A stretch of DNA of 64,000 nucleotides from Solicoccozyma terricola. Taxonomy: Eukaryota; Basidiomycota; Tremellomycetes; Filobasidiales; Piskurozymaceae. A program made the translations under genes and the position numbers. Shown here piece by piece: positions 1 to 9,706 of the stretch; positions within the stretch are counted from its first letter, which is position 1; every line of letters begins with the position of its first letter. The notes beneath the pieces are model-generated. The model was not told the DNA's origin. It did not search any database and saw only the letters and a program-made list of their open reading frames with translations. Location: assembly GCA_001600875.1 (NCBI GenBank), contig BCLD01000007.1, positions 747,054-811,053 on the forward strand. The letters run 5' to 3'.

Positions 1-646
1 ACACACAACAGTTACAACAGTCTCGAGGTCGTTTTGACGGATCAACCTTTTCCCTTTCGCTTCTCTTTTTCCTTTTCGTTTCTGGGGTCGATTCCCGGGG
101 GGGCAGTACATGATGTTATACCCCGTTAATGCACTCCTCACAACACCTAAATTCTCAACGATAACGTTTGGAAACGAATTACGTAAATGGTTAAAAGCGG
201 TACAAGATAGGTGAGTTTCCCCTTTTATCATCTCTCGTCTTGTTGAAAAAAAAACCCCCCATTTTCCCAAAAGAGCTAACCCCCCGCACTGATCGTTTAC
301 CCCCCGCCCCCCATCCACCGGTAAAAGACCCGCTTATCAACGTGGAATGAATAGATTGAAGGAGGAAGAAATCAAAGGTAGACAAACGTCGACAACGACG
401 ACCTTGTGAGGATCTACGTGAGCTCTTTATCTTGGAGAGCTATATGGCCCTCGGACGGCGGTTTGTGATTGAGAGTCCTGGACTGAATCGAAACAATGAA
501 ATCCCCCCCCCCCCGGCCCCCCCTCGGATCGCGACCATATAGAAGGCAGAGTCGATTATGATATTCACATTTTTAAGTCCGCAAGTCTAGATGTTCTTCG
601 TGTGACCATATTTGCATTACCCCACACACACTTTCTTCTTTTTCTT

Positions 647-1042
647 CTAAAGCTTGATATATCCATCCCTCCCCGTCATCCACCTCCACAACATATTAAC
701 CCTAGCTATCACAACCGTGACACCCCATCGAAACAACCGCATCATACCACCACCCATCCCCATCCCCCTCCTCCTCTCCACAGCTTCAATCTTACCCACA
801 AACAACTCGAATTCCCCTTCTTGAATCCCAAACCCACTTCTACACATTAATCCCAACTCTGCAATACCACCCCCACCACCATCACCACCACCACCACCCT
901 TTTTCTTCTTCAATTCATCTTCCAACGTGACGTATTTTGAATCGGTTGGATCTACAATTCGACCTCTATATGTTGGAATGAATTCGGTGAATGGGATGAT
1001 GATTCGACGTGAATGGGACGGGGTTGGTTTTGGAAAGGAAGG

Positions 1043-1074
<32 letters not shown>

Positions 1075-1703
1075 ATGATGTGAATGAATATTCAAATGAT
1101 ATCGTTGATTCACGTCTACCATCTGGACGTATTGGCGGGATTGACGTTTTGATTGTAAGTGTGAAAGTATGTGGTTGTTGAGGTGTTTGGTCGTTTTTCA
1201 AAGACGATGATGATGTTGTTGATGAAAGGGTAGGAACGTTTATTGTTATTCCGATTGAAGAATATTTGGATGGTGGAAGAGAGAGAAAAGGAGTGAATGA
1301 ATGGACTTGAGATGCGAATCCTGCTCCTCCTAGTGTTTTAGTATCTAACGGAGGAGGAGGAGGAGGAGGGGGGGGGGGGGGGGGGGTTTAAACGAATGTG
1401 TTTTCAGTTAGTGTTTTCGTTTCGGAAGTTTACAAGGGACCGAAAGGAGAATAGTTAGGATGATTTACCAAGTGTACCATAAAATCGAACTCCACATTCT
1501 CCATCTTTCACACAACCACAACATTCCAATCCAATCTTTTCTTCATCATCTTCAACATCACTACGAGTACCATGGGGGGTATTCCCAGAAACCAGTTGAC
1601 AATACCTTTCCAAATATGAATGAGAAGAACCACCTCGAATACGATCATCGACTGCTCGCCATGTGGTCTGAGGGTTGAAGGGTGGGAAGATGGTGATTGA
1701 CAT
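647..1703 (-). CDS. CIA30-domain protein (complex I intermediate-associated protein 30 family)
   Basis: The first exon starts at an ATG at 1703 and reads TTWRAVDDRIRGGSSHSYLE, the typical N-terminal W..DD.iRGGSS signature of the CIA30/NDUFAF1 fold. It then reads GVRFYGTL. A donor at 1468 and acceptor at 1345 join G|AT to give GTLDTKTLGGAGFASQ, as expected for the family. The second exon continues to a TGA at 647-649 and carries the later block IPFTEFIPTYRGRIVDPTD and a terminal ELFVGKIEAVERR strand. A further short in-frame intron around 1530-1590 is possible but not required. CIA30 proteins help assemble mitochondrial complex I in animals and Neurospora, but fungal relatives with this domain also act outside mitochondria. 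I see no clear mitochondrial presequence before the domain, so the compartment is open. An Asp/Gly/Ser-rich low-complexity insert (1036-1072) interrupts the domain. The gene is divergent from RPL5. Confidence 0.8.
1345..1468 (-). other. CIA30 intron carrying a 19-nt homopolymer
   Basis: This 124-nt intron has its donor GT at plus-strand 1467-1468 and acceptor AG at 1345-1346. On the sense strand it holds a run of 19 C (plus-strand G, 1368-1386) followed by CCT repeats close to the acceptor, in place of an ordinary T-rich tract. It is one of several long C/G runs in the window; see the DUG1 gap. Confidence 0.7.
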
Positions 1704-2627
1704 GGTGTTGGATGGGATGGGATGAGATGTGGTGTCTGTAGGGTGCTTGGATGGCCGGGTTTGGAATGTATGGGCTGCGGTCTTGGTTGTAGAATGAGAT
1801 GATGACGTCATACTTTGACCGCGAGAGGGATGAAAAGAGTGAGATGGCATCGATGGTATGGTTTGAGTGGGTAATATGGTTTGCAAAGTATCTCAATCAT
1901 GTATCCATAACCCGGTCACCAGGTCCACCATGTGTACAAATAACTCGTAAACCCCACCAACACCGAACGAAATATACCATGATCTAATTGCGCAACTCTC
2001 ACGATATTAAGAAACAATTCCCTCAAAAGAAAGCAACACACTCAAGATCTGATCAACAAAACAAAGGAAAAAAAAGGGAAAATGAAAAAAAGGAAAAACG
2101 CGAATCGTCTCCGACCGGCCTTTTCCAATTTTTTTTTTTTTCCCTTTTTCTCCCTTCATTTTGTTTTTTTTCATTCTACCACGCCTTAAGACCTCACCCA
2201 ATCATGCCGATCAACTCGAATCAAAAAGAAAATGATCGAGAAGACAAGCGTGAGTGGGTAGGATGAGAGACTGCTGAGCTCGAGGGATGACCGTTGGAGG
2301 TCGAGCGGGAGCGTCGTCGTCTTGGCTGATGGTGTCTAAGGAGGAGGGGGGGGCGGTGGGGGGGAGGGGGGATGGAAGTTGGGTGAGAATGGGCTGTTAT
2401 CAAAATACGAGTGAACACGTCATTTTCCTATCAGCCCATCCTTCAAGCGCGTTTTTTGGTCTGCCCCCCTCCATCCCCCGTCTCGCGCCAATAACTGTCA
2501 CCAACCGTTTGCTGGGCCAATTACCCATTTTCATCCCTATCCCGCCCAGCTTCAACCACAGTCGAATCCCCCTTCCCCCCCCTCACACACATCAAAACAC
2601 AAAAAAAGACAGGAAAGTCACTTCAAG
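1704..2627. promoter_or_regulatory. Divergent intergenic region, CIA30 / RPL5
   Basis: Both flanking genes start outward from this 924-bp interval, so it must hold both promoters. The visible element is a pyrimidine tract rich in T at about 2128-2172, preceded on the same strand by an A-rich stretch at 2055-2100. Long T-tracts of this kind are common upstream of fungal ribosomal-protein genes. The stretch just before the RPL5 ATG is C/A-rich, as is usual for highly expressed leaders. No TATA box is obvious. Confidence 0.45.
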
Positions 2628-4097
2628 ATGCCTTTCGTCAAGCTCCAGAAGAACTCGGCTTACTTCTCTAGGTTCCAGGTCAAGGTGCGTTTGGGGAAAG
2701 ACGGATGAGAGGGATGGGCGGCGTCTTGCCAAAAGAAAAAGCAAAGGAAAATAAAATAAAAGCGAATGCGAAAATACTGATCGATGTATTTGGTCTACGT
2801 TTCTATTCACAAACAGCCAAGGCGAAGGCGTGAGGGAAAGACCGACTGTGAGTATTCACTTAAAACCCTCCGTACCCTCCGTACCCACCCACACCCCCTA
2901 CGCACCAAAACTGATAATCTGTTTTTAAAATCCCCCTTTTCTTTTCCGGCGTAGACTACGCGAGGAAGCGTCTCGTCTCCCAGGCTAAGAACAAGTACAA
3001 CTCTCCAAAGTACCGTCTCGTCGTTCGATTCACCAACAAGCAGGTGATCGTTCAGGTCGTTTACGCCAAGATCCAGGCAAGTGTTTGGAAGGAAGCCCCA
3101 GAATTCCTTCTTTCATGTCGTCTGACCTGCAAAGAAATTACATCTCCTCCTCGTTTACAGGGTGACTTTGTTCTCTGCGCCGCTACTTCCAAGGAACTCC
3201 CCCGATACGGAATCAAGCACGGTCTTACCAACTGGACCGCCGCTTACGCTACCGGTCTTCTTTGTGCTCGTCGTGCATTGGTCAAGCTTGGTCTTGCTGA
3301 CAAGTACGAGGGTGTCACTGAGCCTGATGGGACTTTGACCTTGACCGAGGCTTGTGAGTGATTTGGAAGAAGCCGGGAGGGGGGGTTGGTAGCGGGGATT
3401 AAGAAACTGATCGGTTTGTTGCCGTCCTTTTCCTCCTCGCCTTATGTTATGGAATAGTGGGTGACGATGAGCCACGTCCATTCAAGTGTTTCCTCGACGT
3501 AGGTCTCAGGCGAACAACCACTGGAAACCGACTTTTCGGTGCTCTCAAGGGTGCATCCGACGGTGGTATCTACATCCCACACAACGAGAAGAGGTTCCCA
3601 GGTTATGATATGGAATCAAAGGAGTTGGATGCAGAGGTTTTGGAAAAGTACATTCACGGTGGTCATGTTGCCGAGTACATGGAGTCTCTCGAGGAGGAAG
3701 ATGACGAGAGGTGAGTGTGTGTGAAAGAAGAAAGGGGGGGGTGGGGGGCGCGGTGCGGGGACGGACGATTTGAATTCCAAACATCTAACGGTTCACTTCC
3801 CCTTTTCCCAGGTTCAAGAAGCAGTTCGCTACTTACCTCGCTGACGGTGTCGGATCCGAGGACATTGAAGAGGTCTACTCCAACGCCTACGCTGCGATCC
3901 GAGAGAACCCAGAGTTCAAGCCAACCGAAAAGGACGTCGCCAAGTGGAAGGTTGAGTCTTCCAAGTTCAGGAGCCCCAAGTTGGACCGCGAACAGAGGGC
4001 ACAGCGTGTGCAGGAGAAGATCGCGGCTTACAAGGCTGCCAAGGGAGATGCTGCCGAGGAGGAGGAGGAGGAGGAGGAGGAGGAGACCGAGGAGTAG
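2628..4097 (+). CDS. RPL5: 60S ribosomal protein L5 (uL18)
   Basis: Six exons (2628-2684, 2817-2847, 2955-3076, 3161-3353, 3458-3710, 3812-4097) join in frame to 313 aa. The protein starts [19 protein letters not shown], has the GKTDYYARKRL block, the conserved [18 protein letters not shown] and FPGYD segments, and a Glu-rich C-terminal tail. L5 binds 5S rRNA and enters the large subunit as the 5S RNP with L11. The length is slightly above yeast Rpl5 because of the acidic tail. The third intron (3077-3160) begins GCAAGT and ends AG, so it is a GC-AG intron; using the nearby GT instead would destroy the invariant [12 protein letters not shown] join. BCP1, another large-subunit biogenesis factor, lies 222 bp downstream on the same strand. 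Confidence 0.97.
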
Positions 4098-4319
4098 ACG
4101 TTGCGAGTCTTGTCGTATCTACTTTCTACTTTTTATCCATCCACCCTTGATCTCTTTTGCCCGCGCCTGCATGACATGACGTGTCAATCCGATGAAATTC
4201 ACAATTCACCCAAGTTTTGACCGAGTTGAAAGTTGCATAACCACCTGAAGCCAATGCGAGCGACGTTCTCCAGTTCGGTCTTTGTCTGATCAAAGCAACA
4301 ATTCCCATCCTCCACAACG

Positions 4320-5753
4320 ATGCCAGGCTCCAACGTAGCTGCCGTACCACTCACCACCGTCAAACGGAAACACAAGAAGGATGATGAAGAGGATGAAGAT
4401 GATAGTGGAAGCGATGTGGTGAGGACATTGGCCGCTTCCCTTCCGATTTCTAAATGTCGGCGCTCGAACGCCTGAATTTATCTATCCCTCTCTCCCGGTC
4501 TGCAGAGCATGGTTAACGTCGATTTCGACTTTTACAACCCAAATCCCGAAATCGACGAGTGAGTGCAAACATCCCATGCATGTTAGTTTGGACGTACAAC
4601 TTACCCCCCAAGAGCCCACTTACAAACACCCCCATAGCATCGCTCTCAAACGACTTCTCAATCAACTATTCACCTCGGATGCTCAGCTGTTCGACATTCA
4701 CGCACTAGCTACTCTCATATTATCAGCAGCAAAAGAGTACGGTGTTGGAAGTTGTGTCAAGGTGGATGGAGAGGAAAGCGATCCATATGCTTATCTGAGT
4801 GTGGTGGATGTTGCGACTAAATGCGTGAATTTCGATTTGGGAATATGTTGTTGGAAAGGGAATCAAAAGGACACTGACGATCTAAACTTCTTCGCATTCT
4901 TCAGACCGATCCAGCACTCATCTCCCTTTTCAAATACCTCATCGCCACATTCCCATCCCCACCTACCGCCTCACCATTCCGTGACATCCTCACGAGCGCC
5001 TCAACACCTTCAACATCCTCAACTACTCCTCGTATCGGATTGATAGTCTCAGAACGATTGGTCAATCTCCCTGTACAGCTCGTTCCGCCAATGTATGATA
5101 TGCTAGCTAATGAAATCGAGGCGGCTGTTAAAGAGGTGAGACGTCTTCGAAGAGTGGGTGGGTTTCCCACATATAGTTCCTAACATTTTGAGGTGAACCT
5201 TTTTTTTTTTGGTTTGTTAGGGTAACGAGAAGCTCGAATTTACGCATTATTTGTTGCTTTCACGGGTGTATAAGATGGAGGGAATGGAAGATGAATCGAA
5301 TGTTGGTTTCGGTGAAACTGAGAGGTACGTCGGTGTTTTTGGCGCGGCACGTTGGGTTAGGTAGATTTGCAACATTAGAGCTGACCGTCGATGTGTGTGT
5401 CCCACTACCTTTGTAGTAAAAAAAGCAAGAAAGCTAAGCGGGACGCAGGACCTATCACCGGAGTCGTACCTACCAACGGAACATTCCACTACCACCCAGA
5501 AGAGGAGTTCCTCGAAAAGGTGTGGCAAAAGCTCGATGGGAGACTAATTCATAAAGAGAAGCGCTGAAATCAACCACCTTTTCCTTGAAAACAAATTTCC
5601 CAGGTGGCGAAACACGTTCATACCTACGCATTCAAGACGTCACAACCACGAGACTCTGAGAGTTTTGGTGTGGAACAGAGGGGTAGGATCGTGTTGATTG
5701 AGAAGACGAGACTGAGAGAGGGTATCAAGTTGATGCAGGAGGCGGTTTCGTAG
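4320..5753 (+). CDS. BCP1: BCP1/BCCIP family ribosome and nuclear-export chaperone
   Basis: Seven exons (4320-4418, 4506-4558, 4638-4824, 4905-5135, 5221-5324, 5417-5519, 5604-5753) join in frame to 308 aa. Yeast Bcp1 is of similar size. Visible blocks are an N-terminal basic then acidic stretch (KRKHKKDDEEDEDDSGSD), VNVDFDFYNPNPEIDD, LLNQLF, the central VGSCVKVDGEESDPYAYLSV, PRIGLIVSERLVNLPVQLVP, and the late FHPEEE-like FHYHPEEEFLEK. In yeast Bcp1 is a dedicated chaperone of ribosomal protein Rpl23 (uL14) and is needed for nuclear export of the lipid kinase Mss4; the human relative BCCIP binds BRCA2. The start was chosen because it precedes the conserved acidic segment and is the first ATG of the exon. 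Confidence 0.92.
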
Positions 5754-5873
5754 CTGTGTGGCGGTCGATGATAGGTAGATGGATCACGTGATTTCCATTT
5801 CCTCGTGGCGCGGTAACCCGACTGTAGGAGAGAGTCAGCCAGCCAGCCAGCCAACAGTCAGTCTCATCATGAT

Positions 5874-6775
5874 ATGAGTTTCATCAATCAATTAGATATA
5901 TACGCCAGGAAGCTCAATCCTACTACATCCATACCTCCATCTGTCAGGCTCACCAGCAATGCAACGACTTTGACCATCTTTGACAAGTTTCCAAAGGGTG
6001 AGACACTCGGAAGTTGAGTAATTAGATTACTGTTCGTTCAAGTCTGATCCACCGTTGTCCACCGTTGTCCAGCCAAATACCACTTCCTCGTCCTTCCCCG
6101 TGTGCCTCTTCATATCAGAATCCCACCAAACGACACCATCGACGTCCCAGATGATGATCTTTCATCTCTCAGGACATTCCTCGCATCTCCACATGCTCGC
6201 TCGATAATTGAAGAGTTATCGAACGCTGTGGATGAAGTTGTGGAAATGATTAGAGATGAAATGATGAAGACGGAAGGTTTCGTTTGGGAAGTGAATGTTG
6301 GATTTCATGCGGTTCCGAGTATGCAGTGAGTTTGAAGAAATATTGCACACAAGAGGTCTAAGAATGTTCATGGTACTTGATCAATCCCCCTTTATCCTCA
6401 GTCATCTTCATCTTCACGTCATTTCCTCGGACCTGATTTCGCCATCCCTGAAGAATAAAAAACATTACCAGAGCTTTAATCCTAAACTTGGTTTCTTCCT
6501 CCATCTCGAGGATGTAAAAGAGCTGATCGAGCGAGGTCAGACCAAAGTGAGTTGGACAAGGGTGGAGATGAGCCAAGTCGTCCCGTCCGTCTGACCCATA
6601 CCAATTCTGAGGGTAGCTTCCACAAGATATCGAGGTTTACGAAGGGATGCTGTCACGAGGGCCGATGGAATGCTTCAAATGCGGCCAAGTAATGCGCAAT
6701 ATCCCTACCCTGAAAGAACATTTGGAATCGGAATGGAAGGCGGAGAAGAAACATGCGACAAGAGTGAACCCGTGA
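5874..6775 (+). CDS. HNT3: Aprataxin-like DNA-adenylate hydrolase (HNT3 family)
   Basis: Four exons (5874-5997, 6073-6325, 6402-6546, 6617-6775) join in frame to 226 aa. The protein has the HIT-domain features of aprataxin: IFDKFPKAKYHFLVLPR, then GFHAVPSMHHLHLHVISSD containing the histidine triad HLHLHV, then GFFLHLEDV. It ends with a C2HE-type zinc finger (ECFKCGQVMRNIPTLKEHLESEW). Aprataxin removes AMP from 5' ends left by abortive DNA ligation. No FHA domain precedes the HIT domain, as in yeast Hnt3. The last acceptor must be at 6616 (GGGTAG) rather than the later CACAAG, because only the former keeps the frame. The gene converges on the MCT1-like gene. Confidence 0.92.
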
Positions 6776-6890
6776 ACGCGGCTCGTTGGCGAGATTTGAT
6801 CACGATATGAATTACGAGAGTTGACGAGTCGTAAATATGTTACAACGACGGCTATTTTGTGTTGTAATTAATACAAACGAGTACGACCAG

Positions 6891-6920
6891 AACTAGGTCC
6901 AACTAGGTCCAACTAGGTCC
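6891..6920. repeat. Three perfect tandem copies of a 10-bp unit
   Basis: AACTAGGTCC is repeated three times without change in the 166-bp convergent 3' region between the HNT3-like gene and the MCT1-like gene. It may sit in the 3' UTR or terminator of either gene. No function is visible. Confidence 0.9.
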
Positions 6921-6941
6921 ATTCTTCTTTTTCTTTGTCTT

Positions 6942-9285
6942 TCAACCCCGCACCCCAAACTCCTGCACCTTCGCCATCCCTTCTGGTCTCTCCGCCACCG
7001 TCATCCTCGTCGCCCTCGATTGTCGTCCACCACCCTGAACTCTAACCGTGAGTGATTCCTCATTGACCTGTTGAGGCTTGGATGATGTAGTAATAGCCGC
7101 AGCGGCTGATCGAATTTCCCTATCGATCTGCATCCCTAGTCCGCGGGTACCTTTACCGACGGTGCGGATGTTGAGGGTATGTGAGGGAGAATCAGTCGAT
7201 GAACACCAAAGTGATCGAGTGGTGTCTCCCCATAAAAGGGGTCGGGTGAGGTAGGCAGTGAGTGATGAAGCGATGTCAGTGAGGTCGAGCTGAGAGAGGG
7301 GCGGCGTCGTGCGAAAAAATACGTCAGTTCTCGTATTGGGTTGGATTGCTCCAAAACTGCAACACTCACAGGCTGACAAGTCATCCCATCCAAAATCGTC
7401 ACTTCCGGCTCCACGCCTTTATTCAGCCAACCAGCGGGAGGCGCACCACCTTGAGGATAAAATGTACACCCTTTGAGGTGATCTCTGAATTGATGGATTG
7501 AATGTCGCATAAGAGGGGTGTGGAAAGGTGCTCTGATTTGAATAGACCGTGGTCAACTTCTCTCCCCCAACGCGAGTACCCAGGACGGAGCAGGCGTAGG
7601 ATACTCACGGCATGTAGAGGTCCATGACGGGAGTAGCTAGACCTCCAGCTCTCAACCTATCGATAATCTTAATGACCGCTCCTTTTGTTCCCTGTTCGCA
7701 TCGTGAAAATGATCAGTACCACAAAACCATATCAAAAATTCCCCTTTGCCAAGTACTCACCGACACAACCAACGTTTTATGTGAATTTATCATCGCTTCA
7801 CCAGCCCATTCTTTTACTTCTCCTCTCCCACCATCCATCATCTCCTCTGCACCACTTTCATATCCATTCATCAAGTTTTCATTCCAACCTTCCGAGACTT
7901 GCATATTATGAATGATTCGTAGAACTCTTGACATTGGTTCATTATCCTTTTCACATAAAGACGACGAAATTTGAAAATGAGAATCCGGTTCGGATAATGA
8001 ATATCGACGAATTTGAGAAGGATCAGATGATATTGTTAAAAGTGTAGTCATGAAACCTTCCGAAGAAGTTTCATTTTCCGATGACGGTGGAAGGAGAGCG
8101 TAGATTCGACAAAGACGAACTGCATCTTCGAGTGAGATTTTACCAGTCACGACTAGACATGTCAATGTACCGATGAATCCATGACCTAGGATTTGAGATG
8201 TAGATCGAGGTAATAAAGAAGGTGAATCTGTTGCTTCCTAGAGATGGAAGAGAAAAAAAAAAAAAAAAAAAAAAGCCCGGCGACACCGAAACGCGCAAAG
8301 GACTCCGTTCAACAATCCACACACGCCATCCAATTCAAAGGCGAAAAAACGGGGACCCACCTGCGCACTAGCCAAAACAGCAACACTACTAGTCAACACG
8401 AAAGCACTCGTTAAATCCGCTCTTTTCATCAAATCCTTCAAAGTTCTTCCACCCGCCATCCAACCTCTCAACCATGCTGATCCATGGTTCTGCGTATCAT
8501 CGTTTGATGGAGCGATTGGACCGAATTCATTGATGAGTGATGCGGTTGGGATGTATCCCATGCTTAATGATGGGGTTAAGAGAGCGGATGAAGCTCGGGA
8601 CCAAATGTGTAGGGAAGCAGGGGTCGGTGAGGTTGGGAGATGTGGATATGATCCCTGTGTGAGAGTGAAGGAGGAGGATCCTATTGTCAGTTGCATGTGG
8701 ATGTAAAGATGCACCACCCGGGGGTGTGCAGCGTGTTGAGAGGAAGATAACACTCACAAGACCAGCGAAAATCAAAGCCATCTTCCCATCTTCCTCTGCA
8801 TCCCCTTTCATCTTCTCACCCTTGGTAACGGTTGATAATTCCCTACCTAATCTAACATTCGCTCTATCTCTCGAGAATCGCATCACATCTTCATTTCCAC
8901 TTCCACTTGTTGTGATATGAGAAGATCGATATGCTTTCCAGAATGGGTCTACCTTGTTGTTATCGGTCGCGGCGGCAGCAGAAACCTCGGACGATGAGGG
9001 AAACCTCCTAGCTGCCCATATATCTGGAAACACATCGTATGTCTCTGGAGAATGTAACGACGATCGAGTGCGATGACGAGGTCGAGTGGTGATTGTATTC
9101 GATGAGGAAGATTGTAAAGGTGGAGTGAGAGTGAGAGCGGGATGTGTTGGGTGGTGTTGGTGTGGGAGGTCTGTGGATGACGTTGGTGGGAGGGAGATGG
9201 ATCGACGTTGTGGGATGGGAGAGCGAGTGAGGAGGAGAGTAGGAGGGACCCGACGAGTGCATGTAGGGAAGATGATGGTGGACAT
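6942..9285 (-). CDS. Malonyl-CoA:ACP transacylase-like protein (MCT1-like), catalytic serine absent
   Basis: The start at 9285 gives an Arg/Ser/Thr-rich N-terminus (MSTIIFPTCTRRVPPTLLLT) that looks like a mitochondrial presequence. Several exons follow and the gene ends at a TGA at 6942-6944. The fold resembles fungal mitochondrial Mct1: a TASLINEFGPIAPSN-type early segment, an SSVAVLASAQ strand, then GHGFIGTLTCLVVTGKISLEDAVRLCRIYALLPP, and later LPLHTPLMRHS with the conserved histidine. In active transacylases the elbow is GHSxGE followed by an RG pair. Here the nucleophile Ser is Gly, the Glu is lost and the RG position reads YA. An intron contains a run of 22 T on the coding strand (A run 8253-8274). 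It is either a non-catalytic homologue or a strongly divergent enzyme. The call is family-level only. Confidence 0.72.
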
Positions 9286-9706
9286 GGTTGTGGCTGTGGC
9301 TGTTGTGGTGGTTGTGATGGTGCTGTCGCTGTGACTGATGGTCTACTCGCTACCTGTCTACTGTCTACTGTCTGCGCTACTCTCTACACCTTGGACCGAG
9401 TCATTGCATTACCGTTCCCCGCATTTACCCGGAGACCCGCATTCACAACATCACGTGACAGCAGAGCCCGCACCCCGATTATCCCGACCAACCCGATCTT
9501 TCTCTCCCACCCTCATATCATCCCCTGCACACGTCAACCACCAACACGTTAGACACCGCACGGCACACTTCGCACGCGGACAGGAAGCTACTCACAGATT
9601 CACGCAGCATTCGGGTCCTGATTCCACACGAACACACACACATCTCAATCAGCGTCCCCCGTTTCCACCCCTCCCAACCCCTCGGACTCCAGTCTCCCAT
9701 ACCAAC
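9286..9706. promoter_or_regulatory. Intergenic: upstream of MCT1-like gene, downstream of CDC25
   Basis: This 421-bp stretch lies between the MCT1-like ATG (minus strand) and the stop of the Ras exchange factor. It must carry the MCT1-like promoter and the CDC25 3' UTR. It is C/T/A-rich on the plus strand. I see no RNA gene or conserved motif. Confidence 0.5.

Noticed and set aside
191..385. 64-aa minus-strand ORF at the left edge
   Set aside because: It is short, with G/F-rich homopolymer translation and no splice or promoter context.
2685..3811. Possible snoRNAs in RPL5 introns
   Set aside because: Ribosomal-protein introns often host snoRNAs, but I found no paired C (RTGATGA) and D (CTGA) boxes with closing stems in these introns.
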